DNA of 36,482 nt from Candidatus Competibacteraceae bacterium (GTDB lineage: Bacteria > Pseudomonadota > Gammaproteobacteria > Competibacterales > Competibacteraceae): positions 1 to 36,482 of the forward strand of contig JAEUPW010000135.1 in assembly GCA_016790045.1 (NCBI GenBank), given 5' to 3'. The notes below the pieces were generated by a model. It saw nothing but the letters and a program-made list of their open reading frames with translations. It ran no database searches and was not told the origin of the DNA. The position numbers and the translations under genes were made by a program. Below are positions 17,213 to 28,494 of this stretch, piece after piece (within the stretch, counting starts at the first letter, position 1; every line of letters starts with the position of its first letter).

Positions 17213-20200
17213 ATGGCGCATTTCTTTATCGACCGACCCATTTTCGCCTGGGTGATCGCGATTCTCATCATGGTGGGGGGCGCGCTGTCCGCCTCTCAAC
17301 TGGGGATAGAGCGCTACCCTTCCATCGCGCCGCCGCAAATTCAGGTCAACGCCAATTATCCCGGCGCGTCGGCCACCGTGCTGGAAGATTCGGTGACCAA
17401 AATCATCGAGCAGAGCATGAAGGGCCTGGACGGGCTGATTTACATGTCCGCCACCAGCCAGGCCAACGGCCAGGCGAGCCTGATTTTGAACTTCCAAAAC
17501 GGCACCAATCCCGACATCGCCCAAGTGCAAGTGCAAAACAAGCTGCAAGTCGCCATGCCGCTGTTGCCGCAGGAAGTGCAGCGCCAGGGCGTCACCGTCA
17601 CCAAGGCGGCGTCGTCGTTTCTGATGGTGGTCGGCTTCATCTCCCAGGACGGGAGCATGACGCGCGACGATATCTCCGATTACGTGATCACCAATCTGGT
17701 GGACCCCCTGAGCCGGGTCGAGGGGGTCGGCCAGGTGCAGGTGTTCGGCGCCAAATACGCCATGCGCATCTGGCTCGACCCCAACAAGCTCGACACCTAC
17801 CGCCTCACCACCAACGAAGTGATCGCGGCGATCCGGGCGCAGAACGCGCAAGTCACCGTGGGCCAGCTCGGCGGCACGCCCGCCGTGCCGGGGCAGCAGC
17901 TCAACGCCACCATCATGGCCAACCAGCGGCTGGAAACCCCGGAGCAGTTTCGCGAGATCGTGTTGCGCAGCAACCGCGACGGTTCGGCGCTCAAGCTCGG
18001 CGACATCGCGCGGGTGGAAGTCGGCAGCGAAACCTACGAGGTCATCTCCCGCTTTAACGGCAAACCGGCGGCCGGGGTCGGCATTTCGCTCGCGACCAAT
18101 GCCAACGCCTTGGCGACCGCCCGCGCGGTGGAAGCGAAACTGAAGGAATTCCAGCCGAATTTCCCCGCCGGCCTGACCACGGCGGTGCCGTTTGACACCA
18201 CGCCGTTCGTCCGCGCCTCGATCAAGAGCGTGATCGAAACGCTGCTGGAAGCGGTGGTTTTGGTTTTCCTGGTGATGTACCTGTTCCTGCAAAATTTCCG
18301 GGCGACCCTCATCCCGACCATCGCCGTGCCGGTGGTGTTGCTCGGCACCTTCGGGATTCTGGCGGTGCTGGGGTTCACCATCAACATGCTGACCATGTTC
18401 GCCATGGTGTTGGCCATCGGCCTGCTGGTGGACGACGCCATCGTGGTGGTGGAGAACGTCGAGCGGCTGATGAGCGAGGAAGGCTTGTCGCCGAAGGAAG
18501 CGGCGCACAAATCGATGGATCAGATCACCGGCGCGCTGGTCGGCATCGGCCTGGTGCTGTCGGCGGTGTTCGTGCCGATGGCCTTTCTGGGCGGGGCGAC
18601 CGGCGTCATCTACCGCCAGTTCTCCGGCACCATCGTGGCGGCGATGGGGCTGTCGGTGCTGGTGGCGCTCGTGCTCACCCCGGCGCTGTGCGCGACCCTG
18701 CTCAAACCGCTGCACAAAGGCGAGCACCACGGCACGCGCGGCTTTTTTGGCTGGTTCAACCGCAATTTCGACCGCACCGGCCGCTGGTATCAGGCGGGCG
18801 TGCGCGGGATGCTGGCGCGCCCGATCCGTTTCATGCTGGTGTTTCTGGCGCTGGCGGCGGCGATGGTGGCGCTGTTCCTGCGCCTGCCGAGCGCGTTTTT
18901 GCCGGCGGAGGATCAGGGCATCCTGTTCGTGTTGCTGCAAACGCCGCCGGGCGCGACCCAGCAGCGCACGCTGGGGTCTATCGAGCAGGTGGAAAAGTAT
19001 TTTCTGGAACGGGAACCCCAGGCGGTCGAATCGCTGTTCGGCATTCAGGGTTTCAGCTTTGCGGGTTCCGGCCAGAACGCCGGCCTGGCGTTCGTCAAGC
19101 TCAAGAACTGGGATGAGCGCCCAACGGCGGACTTGAGCGCGGGCGCGGTGGCGGGCCGGGCGATGGGCGCGCTGGCGCAGCTCAAGGACGCGCGGGCCTT
19201 CGCGTTTCCGCCGCCCCCGGTGCCGGAATTGGGCCGCGCCAGCGGCTACGCCTTTTATTTGAAAGACAATATCGGCCTCGGCCACGAGGCGCTGCTGGCG
19301 GCGCGCAACCAGTTGCTGGGGATGGCGGCGCAAAGCAAGCTCCTCGTCCGGGTGCGCCCCAACGGCCAGGAGGACACGCCGCAACTGCGGATCGAGGTCG
19401 ATGTCCAGAAAGCCGCCGCGCTGGGTCTGTCGATGGCGGACATCAACGCCACGCTGGCCACCGCCTGGGGCGGGAGCTACATCGACGATTACCTCGACCG
19501 GGGCCGGGTCAAGCGGGTTTACCTGCAAGCCGATGCGCCGTTTCGGATGACGCCGGAGGATTTCGACCGCTGGTCGGTGCGCAACAGCGCGGGCGAAATG
19601 ACGCCGGTATCGTCCATTGCCACCTCGCGCTGGAGCTACGGGTCGCCGCGCCTGGAGCGCTACAACGGCGTGTCGGCGATGGAGATCAACGGCGAAGCCC
19701 AGCCGGGCGTCAGCACCGGCGAGGCGATGGCCGAAATCGAGCGGCTGGCGGCGCAACTGCCGCAAGGCATCGGCATCGAGTGGACCGGCGTGTCGTATCA
19801 GGAGCGGGCGGCGGGCGCGCAAGCGCCGCTGCTGTACGCGCTGTCGTTTTTGGTGGTGTTCCTCTGCCTGGCGGCGCTGTACGAGAGCTGGACGATCCCG
19901 ACCGCCGTGTTGATGGTCGCGCCTCTGGGGGTGCTGGGCGCGGTGGTGGCGACCGGGTTGCGCGGCATGGAGCGCGACGTTTATTTCCAGGTGGCGATGT
20001 TGACCACGGTCGGCCTGACCAGCAAGAACGCGATTCTGATCATCGAGTTCGCCAAGGCCAATCTGGAAAGCGGCATGGATTTGATCGATTCGATCATGGG
20101 CGCGGTGCGGGACCGGATGCGCCCTATCGTCATGACCTCGCTGGCCTTCGGCTTGGGCGTGCTGCCGCTGGCCATCGCCGCCGGCGCGGGTTCCGGCACC

Positions 20201-20386
20201 CAGCGCGCCATCGGCACCGGCGTGCTGGGCGGCATGGTGGCAGGCACTCTTTTGGGGATGTTTTTCACGCCGCTGTTTTTCCTGGTGGTCCAGCGGCTGT
20301 TCGGGCGTCGCCAACGAGCGGCCAGCGCTGCCGCCGCCGAAGCGTCGGGCGCATTTCCGGCGCAGAGGGTGCAATCTCATGCCTGA
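17213..20386 (+). CDS. RND multidrug efflux permease (AcrB/MexB, HAE1 family)
   Basis: This 1057-residue inner-membrane pump exports drugs and hydrophobic compounds using the proton gradient. It starts [17 protein letters not shown], typical of HAE1 proteins. Two periplasmic porter/docking domains and 12 membrane helices are present. The proton-relay aspartates D407 and D408 are in [16 protein letters not shown], at the same numbers as in E. coli AcrB, and the helix-10 lysine is in [25 protein letters not shown] lies just upstream of ATG 17213. The C-terminal tail is Ala-rich. Its last 8 bases overlap the start of the channel gene, indicating translational coupling. Confidence 0.97.
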   Translation: MAHFFIDRPIFAWVIAILIMVGGALSASQLGIERYPSIAPPQIQVNANYPGASATVLEDSVTKIIEQSMKGLDGLIYMSATSQANGQASLILNFQNGTNPDIAQVQVQNKLQVAMPLLPQEVQRQGVTVTKAASSFLMVVGFISQDGSMTRDDISDYVITNLVDPLSRVEGVGQVQVFGAKYAMRIWLDPNKLDTYRLTTNEVIAAIRAQNAQVTVGQLGGTPAVPGQQLNATIMANQRLETPEQFREIVLRSNRDGSALKLGDIARVEVGSETYEVISRFNGKPAAGVGISLATNANALATARAVEAKLKEFQPNFPAGLTTAVPFDTTPFVRASIKSVIETLLEAVVLVFLVMYLFLQNFRATLIPTIAVPVVLLGTFGILAVLGFTINMLTMFAMVLAIGLLVDDAIVVVENVERLMSEEGLSPKEAAHKSMDQITGALVGIGLVLSAVFVPMAFLGGATGVIYRQFSGTIVAAMGLSVLVALVLTPALCATLLKPLHKGEHHGTRGFFGWFNRNFDRTGRWYQAGVRGMLARPIRFMLVFLALAAAMVALFLRLPSAFLPAEDQGILFVLLQTPPGATQQRTLGSIEQVEKYFLEREPQAVESLFGIQGFSFAGSGQNAGLAFVKLKNWDERPTADLSAGAVAGRAMGALAQLKDARAFAFPPPPVPELGRASGYAFYLKDNIGLGHEALLAARNQLLGMAAQSKLLVRVRPNGQEDTPQLRIEVDVQKAAALGLSMADINATLATAWGGSYIDDYLDRGRVKRVYLQADAPFRMTPEDFDRWSVRNSAGEMTPVSSIATSRWSYGSPRLERYNGVSAMEINGEAQPGVSTGEAMAEIERLAAQLPQGIGIEWTGVSYQERAAGAQAPLLYALSFLVVFLCLAALYESWTIPTAVLMVAPLGVLGAVVATGLRGMERDVYFQVAMLTTVGLTSKNAILIIEFAKANLESGMDLIDSIMGAVRDRMRPIVMTSLAFGLGVLPLAIAAGAGSGTQRAIGTGVLGGMVAGTLLGMFFTPLFFLVVQRLFGRRQRAASAAAAEASGAFPAQRVQSHA

Positions 20387-21794
20387 CTTGAAAATGAAGC
20401 GATCGGCGCTAGCGATGGCTGCGGTGCTCGCGGCGGGCTGCGCCGCGCTCGAACCGCCGCTGCCGTCCCCCGACCCGGCGACGCCGGCGCGATGGTCAGC
20501 GCCCTGGCCGGCGGACGCCACCGCGGATGCCGGGTTGCCGGCGCGGGCCGCCGCCGACATCGGCTGGCGCGACTTTTTTCAGGATGGCAAGCTCCAGACC
20601 CTGATCGCCCGCGCGCTCGCCAACAACCGCGACCTGCGGGTGGCGGTGTCGAATGTCGAAAAAGCGCGCGCCCAACATTTGATCCAGCGCTCCGAGCGGC
20701 TGCCTCGGCTCGGGGCCAACGCCACGGCGGATCGGATCGGCGGCGATGGGCTGTCCAGCGACAGCTACAGCGCCGGCGTCGGCGTCACCGGCTACGAGCT
20801 TGACCTGTTCGGCAAAGTCCGCAATCTGACCGAGGCCGCCTCGCAGCAGTATCTGGCGCAAGAAGCCGCCCGGCGCGCCGTGCAACTGGCGCTGATCGGC
20901 GAAATCGCCACCGCCTATCTGGCGCTTGCCACCGATCGGGAGCTGCTGGGTTTCAGCCAAGCGACCCTGAAAAACTATCAAGATTCCTATGCGCTGACCG
21001 AAAAGCGCTTCAGTTTGGGAGCGGTGTCGGGGCTCGAACTCGAACAGATCCGCACCCAGGTCGAATCCGCGCGCGCCGATGTCGCCCGCTATCAGGGCCG
21101 GATCGCCTTGGACGGCAACGCCCTCGATCTGCTGGTCGGCGCGCCGGTGGAACCCGCCTTGTGGCCTGCCGGCTTGAATGACCCAGGGGTCAAGCTCCTC
21201 GCGCCGCCGGTCGGGCTACCGTCGGAAACCCTGCTCCGCCGCCCCGACATTCGAGCGGCCGAGCATCGCTTGCGCGCCGCCAACGCCAACATCGGCGTCG
21301 CCCGCGCCGCTTATTTCCCGTCGGTTTCGCTCACCGGCAGCCTGGGTTCGGCCAGCGCCGAACTGACCGATTTGTTCGGGGGCGGCACGCTGTTGTGGCG
21401 GTTCATGCCCCAGGTCAACGTGCCGATTTTCCAGGGCGAACGCTTGCGGGCGAACGTCGATAGCGCGGTGGCGGATCGGGACATCGCGCTCAGCCAATAC
21501 GAGAAAGCGATTCAAACCGGCTTTCGCGAGGTGGCGGACACCTTGGCGCTGACCGGCGCGCTCGCCCGCCAGCATGAGGCGCAGTCGGCGCTGGTCGATG
21601 CGGCCACGCGCGCCGAACAGCTCTCTCGCGCCCGCTACCGGGCCGGCCGCGACAGCTACCTGCTGTTGCTCGACGCGCAGCGGACCCTGTACGCCGCCCA
21701 GCAAAGCATGCTCGCCACCCGCTATTCCGAGCAGTCCAACCGGATCGCGCTCTACAAAGCGCTCGGAGGCGGATGGAAGGAACAGAGCCGATGA
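20379..21794 (+). CDS. Outer-membrane efflux channel lipoprotein (OprM/NodT family)
   Basis: This 471-residue TolC-like channel completes the tripartite pump. The N-terminus has a lipoprotein signal with lipobox LAAGC (C21), so it should be lipid-anchored. Two OEP repeats follow: [28 protein letters not shown] begins the first, and [42 protein letters not shown] is the family-typical start of the second half. ATG 20379 overlaps the pump gene by 8 bp and has AGAGGG upstream; ATG 20394 (MKRSAL) is a possible alternative that keeps the lipobox. The stop codon overlaps the ATG of the tetR gene (ATGA). Confidence 0.95.
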   Translation: MPDLKMKRSALAMAAVLAAGCAALEPPLPSPDPATPARWSAPWPADATADAGLPARAAADIGWRDFFQDGKLQTLIARALANNRDLRVAVSNVEKARAQHLIQRSERLPRLGANATADRIGGDGLSSDSYSAGVGVTGYELDLFGKVRNLTEAASQQYLAQEAARRAVQLALIGEIATAYLALATDRELLGFSQATLKNYQDSYALTEKRFSLGAVSGLELEQIRTQVESARADVARYQGRIALDGNALDLLVGAPVEPALWPAGLNDPGVKLLAPPVGLPSETLLRRPDIRAAEHRLRAANANIGVARAAYFPSVSLTGSLGSASAELTDLFGGGTLLWRFMPQVNVPIFQGERLRANVDSAVADRDIALSQYEKAIQTGFREVADTLALTGALARQHEAQSALVDAATRAEQLSRARYRAGRDSYLLLLDAQRTLYAAQQSMLATRYSEQSNRIALYKALGGGWKEQSR

Positions 21795-22420
21795 GCGCGG
21801 AATCGCGCAAATCGAAAGTGGAAGCCCGCTGCGAGGCGCAGCGCGAACGCATTCTCCGCGCCGCCCGGCAATGTTTCGTCGAGAGCGGATTTCGCGCCGC
21901 CAGCATGGCCAGCCTCGCCGAAACGGCGGGCATGAGCGCCGGGTTGATCTACCGTTATTTTGAAAACAAGAACGCGATCATCCTGGCGATCATCCAACAG
22001 TATCTGGATGAGGTTCAGGCCGATATCCGCCAGTTGCAAGCGGGGAGCGAAACGGTCGCGAGCCACATCATGGAACGCTTCGCCGGCTGGCAACGCAACG
22101 AAAGCCGAATTTTGGAGCCCGGATTGTTTTTGGAAATCGCCGCGCTGGCGACCCGCGATCCGCAGGTGGCCGCCGCGCTTCACGCCGCCGACCGGCGCAT
22201 TGGCGCCGAGCTTGACGCTTGGTTGATGCGGGCTTGGCAGACGGCGGAGCGTCGATTGCCGGAAGCCGAAGTCGCGCAACGGGTTTTCGTGTTGCGGTGC
22301 TTTATCGAGGGGTTGATCGTGCGCGCCATCAAACAACCCGATACCGGGCCGGAACTGCTTCAGGCCAGCTTGAGCCGGCTGCTCGCTTACGTGTTGCCGA
22401 TCGGCCGGGCGCTGCCTTGA
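21791..22420 (+). CDS. TetR/AcrR family transcriptional regulator
   Basis: This 209-residue one-domain-plus-sensor repressor has an N-terminal TetR helix-turn-helix (about residues 38-58: MASLAETAGMSAGLIYRYFENKNAI) after the standard ILRAARQCFVESGF helix. The C-terminal ligand domain is unassigned. ATG 21791 overlaps the channel stop codon (ATGA) and has GGAAGGA upstream; ATG 21773 would add six residues. As the last gene of the operon and the only TetR protein in view, it is the likely binder of the paired operators at 15949-15994, giving negative autoregulation of the whole unit. Confidence 0.92.
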   Translation: MSAESRKSKVEARCEAQRERILRAARQCFVESGFRAASMASLAETAGMSAGLIYRYFENKNAIILAIIQQYLDEVQADIRQLQAGSETVASHIMERFAGWQRNESRILEPGLFLEIAALATRDPQVAAALHAADRRIGAELDAWLMRAWQTAERRLPEAEVAQRVFVLRCFIEGLIVRAIKQPDTGPELLQASLSRLLAYVLPIGRALP

Positions 22421-22452
22421 TCCGGCGATCGTCTGGCGGGGTTGCCCGCTGT

Positions 22453-22480
22453 CGGCGCGGCAGCGCCGGATCAAATTTTT
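22453..22480 (+). terminator. Possible terminator of the efflux operon
   Basis: The stem CGGCGC/GCGCCG (22453-22458 and 22463-22468, loop GGCA) is followed by five T at 22476-22480 after a 7-nt gap. A second small stem (GCGGG/CCCGC) lies just upstream. The gap makes it a weak candidate, but the place, just after tetR and at the end of the convergent gene, is right. Confidence 0.35.
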
Positions 22481-23028
22481 CCCGCCTGTTGGGCGATGAA
22501 AGCGGTCTTGGCGGAAAGCTCCAACGAGCAGGTCCATTTGTAAGCCAGATTCAAGCTATCGGCGCAGGCGTAAACGCCGTGGCCGCGCACCACGGCGATG
22601 GGGTAATCCATCAATACTTCGGCGACCATGGCGGGCGAGCGGGCTTCGTATTGGTCGTAAGGAATGGTTAAGACCGGCACCCGGCTGAAGTAGAGCTGCC
22701 CTTCAAAATCGGCCGGCAGGAATTCCTCGTTGTCCATGGTCATCGCCACCGAGTAAGGGCCGTGGCTGTGCAACACCGCCGAAGTTTGCGGGTTGGACTG
22801 ATAAACCGCCAGATGCAGGCGGGCATCCAGGGAAGCGCCCTTGCCGATCGCGCCCTCGGTCTGGCATTCCACGAGATCGCCGCTGCTCAGCAAGTCGGCG
22901 CAACAGCCGGTCGGAGTGATCCAGAAAGCGTCGCCGTCGCGCACCGAGGCGTTGCCGCTATGGGAGTCGTTGAGGCCGTATTGGCGCAGCCACAGGTAAT
23001 GTCTAACGAGGTTGTCTTTGATATTCAT
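22471..23028 (-). CDS. Class II aldolase/adducin family protein
   Basis: This 185-residue protein belongs to the zinc-dependent family of L-fuculose-phosphate aldolase, ribulose-5-phosphate 4-epimerase and methylthioribulose-phosphate dehydratase. Visible are SGNAS (24-28), TPTG (38-41), the zinc ligands H88 and H90 in LHSHGPYS, and H150 in RGHGVYA. At the position of the catalytic glutamate of fuculose aldolase (E73 in FucA) this protein has D68 (SLDARLHLAVYQ). It is shorter than FucA (215). The substrate is unknown. ATG 23028 has no strong ribosome site. It is convergent with the tetR gene and lies 213 bp from yhhY, so it may have its own promoter. Confidence 0.85.
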   Translation of the reverse strand: MNIKDNLVRHYLWLRQYGLNDSHSGNASVRDGDAFWITPTGCCADLLSSGDLVECQTEGAIGKGASLDARLHLAVYQSNPQTSAVLHSHGPYSVAMTMDNEEFLPADFEGQLYFSRVPVLTIPYDQYEARSPAMVAEVLMDYPIAVVRGHGVYACADSLNLAYKWTCSLELSAKTAFIAQQAGKI

Positions 23029-23241
23029 GGTTTCATGGCTTGGTCGCTGAAAGCTCGCGCTCGCGAGTCGATGACCGAGATGGCGTCCGGCTTAGCGTTT
23101 AATGGTGGACGCCGGCTCACGCGATTGTCTCCCAAAGACACGTCGGACATTTGGGGAGGGGTCGAACGTTAGCAAGAATTGGCCGGGGAGTACACAGCCC
23201 CAGCCGCGCCTCTCCTGAGCCCCGCCGACATTGAAATGGCT

Positions 23242-23751
23242 TCAAGGCAGGCTCGGGGGACGAGGATGCAAGCGGGCCATGGCGCAGGCATCGGCGAAAA
23301 TGCCGTTGCGCAAGGCAAAGGCGCGATGGGTGCCTTCGATGGTGAAACCGTTTTTCCGATAAAGGCGGATTGCCGGCTCATTGTCCGCGAACACCACCAG
23401 TTCGAGCCGCAACAAGTTTAACCAATTGTCCGCCAGCAGGAGGGCGTGTTGCAGTAAAGCAGAGCCGATGCCGCGCCCGGCCCAGGCATCGTGAACCGCC
23501 ATGCCGAGCGACGCGGCGTGAGCGCGACGGGGTCGGTAGGCCGGATGAAGGCCGAGATGGCCCACGACGGCATTGTCCGCCACCGCCACCAGCATTCGGG
23601 CCTCCGGTTCCAGATCGCTCAATCGTTTCCGCCACAATTCGTGAGACGGATACGGGACTTGCAGCGTTCCGGCGACGACGTTCGGGCTGGCGTAAATGAG
23701 GCGGATCGCTTCGGCATCGCTCGGTTCGCTGTGGCGGATAGCAAGTTCCAT
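23242..23751 (-). CDS. yhhY: GNAT N-acetyltransferase, YhhY-like
   Basis: This 169-residue GNAT enzyme transfers an acetyl group from acetyl-CoA. It resembles E. coli YhhY along its length: the IRHSEPSDAEAIRLIYASPNV start, the TLQVPYPSHELWRKRL segment, the GHLGLHPAYRPRRAHAASLGMAVH strands, the acetyl-CoA loop GRGIGSALL, and ELVVFADNEPAIRLYRKNGFTIEGTHRAFALRNG. E. coli YhhY has been linked to acetylation of certain amino acids; that substrate should not be assumed here. It follows cpdA by 83 bp on the same strand. Confidence 0.88.
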   Translation of the reverse strand: MELAIRHSEPSDAEAIRLIYASPNVVAGTLQVPYPSHELWRKRLSDLEPEARMLVAVADNAVVGHLGLHPAYRPRRAHAASLGMAVHDAWAGRGIGSALLQHALLLADNWLNLLRLELVVFADNEPAIRLYRKNGFTIEGTHRAFALRNGIFADACAMARLHPRPPSLP

Positions 23752-23834
23752 GACGGTTTTCTCAAGTCAAGGTCGCCGGAAAATCTCCGAGACCGCAACG
23801 GCGATAACGGCGATCGGAGCGGAGCTTTCAAAAG

Positions 23835-24593
23835 TCATCCGACCCGCTGCACCCCGGTCCGCAAGCTTCCATCCGCATACAGTTCAAACCAGCGATAGCC
23901 GGGCGGCAGATCATCCACTTGCGGGTCCGAGGCGTCGGGCTTGAATTGAACGCTGGTGGCGGGGGCGGCGAATAATTGGATATTCCCCCGCCGGCCGGCG
24001 AATTCGCCGTGAATGTGGCCGAACGCGACCGCGCGGACTTGAGGATAGCGCTCCAGCCAGACAAACAGCGCCTCGCCGTTGACCACCTTCATGGTGTCCA
24101 GCCAACCGGTTCCGACCGGCAGCGGATTGTGGTGGAGAAAAACCAAGGCGTGGAGATCGGGGCCAGTGACCAGCGCCGTGTCCAGCAAGGCCAGTTCTCC
24201 CGTGGCCAAGTGGCCGACCGGAGAGTTGGGAAAACTCGAATCCAACAGCAAAATCTGCCAGTTGCCGGCGGTCACGCAGCGCTCTCGCCGCACTCGCCCC
24301 CCCCAAAAGATCTGGCCCAAGGGTCCGGGAAAATCGTGGTTGCCCGGCAGACAGTAAACCGGCGCGTCCAAGGTCTCCAAAAAAGCGCGCAAGCGCGGGT
24401 AGGCTTGCGGCTCGTCGCCGACCAGATCGCCGGTGGCCAGAACGAAATCGGGCGCGGGCTTGCGGTTGCGGACGTGGGCCAGCACCGCGTTCAAGCCGGC
24501 GTCGATATCCGCGCCCCAAAGCCGGCTGCCGGGTTCGGTTTTGAGATGGAGGTCGGTGATCTGGACGATGCGCAAAGGCTCGGCGACGGTCAT
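23835..24593 (-). CDS. cpdA: 3',5'-cyclic-AMP phosphodiesterase
   Basis: CpdA is a 252-residue cytoplasmic metallophosphoesterase that hydrolyses cAMP to AMP and so tunes CRP-type control. The five metal-binding blocks are present in order: D14-L-H16 (ITDLHLK), G55-D56 (ATGDLVGD), G-N85-H86-D (LPGNHDFP), H154-H155 (LHHNPLPVG) and G-H193-I-H195 (FGHIHGEF). The length is close to E. coli CpdA (about 275). ATG 24593 has AAGGA nine bases upstream. It follows argA after 34 bp and precedes yhhY by 83 bp, so the three probably form one transcript. Confidence 0.93.
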   Translation of the reverse strand: MTVAEPLRIVQITDLHLKTEPGSRLWGADIDAGLNAVLAHVRNRKPAPDFVLATGDLVGDEPQAYPRLRAFLETLDAPVYCLPGNHDFPGPLGQIFWGGRVRRERCVTAGNWQILLLDSSFPNSPVGHLATGELALLDTALVTGPDLHALVFLHHNPLPVGTGWLDTMKVVNGEALFVWLERYPQVRAVAFGHIHGEFAGRRGNIQLFAAPATSVQFKPDASDPQVDDLPPGYRWFELYADGSLRTGVQRVG

Positions 24594-24627
24594 GGCCTAA
24601 AGTCCTTAAACGGTGGCTGCTGGCACC

Positions 24628-25932
24628 TTACAGGGTTTTGACAAACACTTTCGAGCGGCGCTGCCAATTGTAGAGCACCAGTTTACGCACCGGCAGATCG
24701 GTGACTGCGGCCGGCTCGAAACCGCGCTCCTGAAACCAGTGCGCGGCGCGGGTAGTGAGCACGAACAGACGGTTTAAACCTTGTTCGCGGGCTTGGCGCT
24801 CGACGAAGCGCAACAGGGATTCGGCCCGGCCGCTGTTGCGATAATTCGGCTGTATCGCGACGCAAGCCAACTCGCCGATCTGCTCTTCGGGAAAGGGGTA
24901 AAGCGCCATGCAACCGATGATCGTCCCGTCGCGCTCCAGCAAGCTGAAACGCTCGATTTCCATTTCCAGCCGCTCCCGCGAGCGCCGCACCAGCGTACCG
25001 TCGTCCTCCAAGGGCTGGATCAAAGCCAAAATGCCGCCGATGTCGTCGATGCTGGCCGGTCGCAACCCTTCATAAATGTCGGCGGTGATCAGCGTTCCGA
25101 CGCCATCGCGGGTGAACAGCTCCAGCAGCAGCGCGCCGTCCACGCCGCGTTCGAGCAAATGGATGCGGCGCACGCCGGCCCGGCAGGCTTGCAGCGCCTG
25201 ACGCAGATGACGGCCCGATTCCTCGCTCAGATCGGCGCGCGCGGCCAGTAACCGCTCGACGTCGCCGGGGCTCAGTTCGCGGATCGGCCGGCCGTCGGTC
25301 GCGCGCAAGGTCGGGCTTTCGCTCAGCACCAGCAGCTTGTCGGCGCGCAAGGCCATGGCGGTGGCGGTCGCCACATCCTCGGCGCTGAGGTTGAAGATTT
25401 CGCCGGTCGGCGAATAGCCCAGCGGCGATAGCAGCACGATGGCGTTTTGGTCCAGCCACAAGCGGATGGCCCGGCCATCGATCCGCCGCACCTCGCCGGT
25501 GAAGCGGTAATCCACCCCCTCGCGCACGCCGAGCGGGCGGGCGGTGATCAAGTTGCCGGACACCACCCGCAGCCGCGCGCCGTGCATCGGCGAATTGGCC
25601 ACGCCCATCGACAGCAGCGCCTCGATGCGGATGCGCACCCGTCCGACCGCCTGTTTGACAAGCGGCAGATCGTCGCTGTCGGTCAACCGCAAGCCGTTGA
25701 CATAGCGCAACTCCTGGCCGGCATCGCGCAAGCGTTGCTCGACTTGCGGCCGGGCGCCGTGCACCAGCACTAAGCGGATGCCGAGCGCGTTCAAAAGCGC
25801 CAAGTCGTGAATCAGGCTGGGAAAACGCTCCGACTCGACCGCCGCGCCGCCGAATTGGACCACGAAGGTCTTGCCGCGATGGGCGTTGATATAAGGGCCG
25901 GCCTGCCGGAACCACTGAAGAAATTGCTCCAT
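24628..25932 (-). CDS. argA: Amino-acid N-acetyltransferase (N-acetylglutamate synthase)
   Basis: ArgA acetylates glutamate, the first step of arginine synthesis, and is normally inhibited by arginine. The 434-residue protein has an N-terminal amino-acid-kinase domain (about 1-285), with FVVQFGGAAVESERF, LVLVHGARPQVEQRL and the NLSAEDVATATAMAL segment. A C-terminal GNAT domain follows (about 295-434), with ELACVAIQPNYRNSGRAESLL as the acetyl-CoA loop and TTRAAHWFQERGFEPA near the end. This two-domain build and length match gammaproteobacterial ArgA. ATG 25932 has AAGG about nine bases upstream. It leads the argA-cpdA-yhhY run. Confidence 0.96.
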   Translation of the reverse strand: MEQFLQWFRQAGPYINAHRGKTFVVQFGGAAVESERFPSLIHDLALLNALGIRLVLVHGARPQVEQRLRDAGQELRYVNGLRLTDSDDLPLVKQAVGRVRIRIEALLSMGVANSPMHGARLRVVSGNLITARPLGVREGVDYRFTGEVRRIDGRAIRLWLDQNAIVLLSPLGYSPTGEIFNLSAEDVATATAMALRADKLLVLSESPTLRATDGRPIRELSPGDVERLLAARADLSEESGRHLRQALQACRAGVRRIHLLERGVDGALLLELFTRDGVGTLITADIYEGLRPASIDDIGGILALIQPLEDDGTLVRRSRERLEMEIERFSLLERDGTIIGCMALYPFPEEQIGELACVAIQPNYRNSGRAESLLRFVERQAREQGLNRLFVLTTRAAHWFQERGFEPAAVTDLPVRKLVLYNWQRRSKVFVKTL

Positions 25933-26002
25933 GTTACAAGCCCTTGAAATCCCGGTGGCCGACGATTATGGCAGAGGGCGCCAGCCGGCGGGATGACCCC
26001 GT

Positions 26003-26200
26003 TTAGAAGCCGTTGAAAAAGTCGCTCTTGAGCCCGGCAAAAGCGCGTTCGACCCCCCAGCGGTTCCCGTCATCGAGCGTCAATCCGCTCCCGCAACCTC
26101 GCACGCCACTCGATGACGGGAACCCTCGTCGCCCATGAGGATAGACCGTGGCCCCCGGCGGCAAACCGTGAGGCAGGGCCCGCCAGCAGCCAATGGACCT
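26003..26200 (-). pseudogene. Decayed transposase fragment (C-terminal part, possibly IS5-like)
   Basis: On the minus strand an open stretch between a TGA (26203-26201) and a TAA (26005-26003) reads ALPHGLPPGATVYPHG, then unmatched sequence, then DDGNRWGVERAFAGLKSDFF before the stop. The first piece resembles the LPxGxxVYxDxxY motif, and the second the RWxVERxFAWL motif, of DDE transposases of the IS5 type. The two motifs are much closer than in an intact enzyme, and a neighbouring frame upstream reads STASMKVHWLL, recalling the STKIHxL segment, so deletions and frameshifts are likely. It lies between argA and glgX. No terminal inverted repeats of an IS could be defined. Confidence 0.4.
26062..26124. 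repeat. 16-bp perfect inverted repeat inside the transposase remnant
   Basis: GGTTCCCGTCATCGAG at 26062-26077 is exactly the reverse complement of 26109-26124, with a 31-nt spacer. One arm encodes the LDDGN residues of the transposase fragment, so the other arm looks like an inverted copy made by rearrangement, though a chance or functional hairpin is possible. Confidence 0.7.
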
Positions 26201-26239
26201 TCATCGAGGCGGTAGAAACATCCTCTGGCGCCATCCCGA

Positions 26240-28438
<2,199 letters not shown>

Positions 28439-28455
28439 CGGTTCGTTGTTCTCAA

Positions 28456-28480
28456 GCCTCCCCGCTCCCCGCGGGGAGGC
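28456..28480 (-). other. GC-rich hairpin between glgC and glgX
   Basis: Arms GCCTCCCCG (28456-28464) and CGGGGAGGC (28472-28480) pair perfectly around a 7-nt loop. On the transcribed strand this places a GGGGAGG in the stem about 20 nt before the glgX ATG. There is no U-tract, so it is more likely an mRNA processing, stability or translation-affecting structure than a terminator. Confidence 0.45.
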
Positions 28481-28494
28481 GATCCGCTTCGGCT

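Noticed and set aside
16040..20560. Very long minus-strand open frame opposite the efflux genes
   Set aside because: It is antisense to genes with clear motifs on the plus strand, and its translation is a His/Arg/Gln/Asp-rich shadow typical of high-GC codon bias.
22762..23172. Plus-strand frame opposite the class II aldolase gene
   Set aside because: It is antisense to a gene with intact zinc-ligand motifs and lacks a ribosome site.
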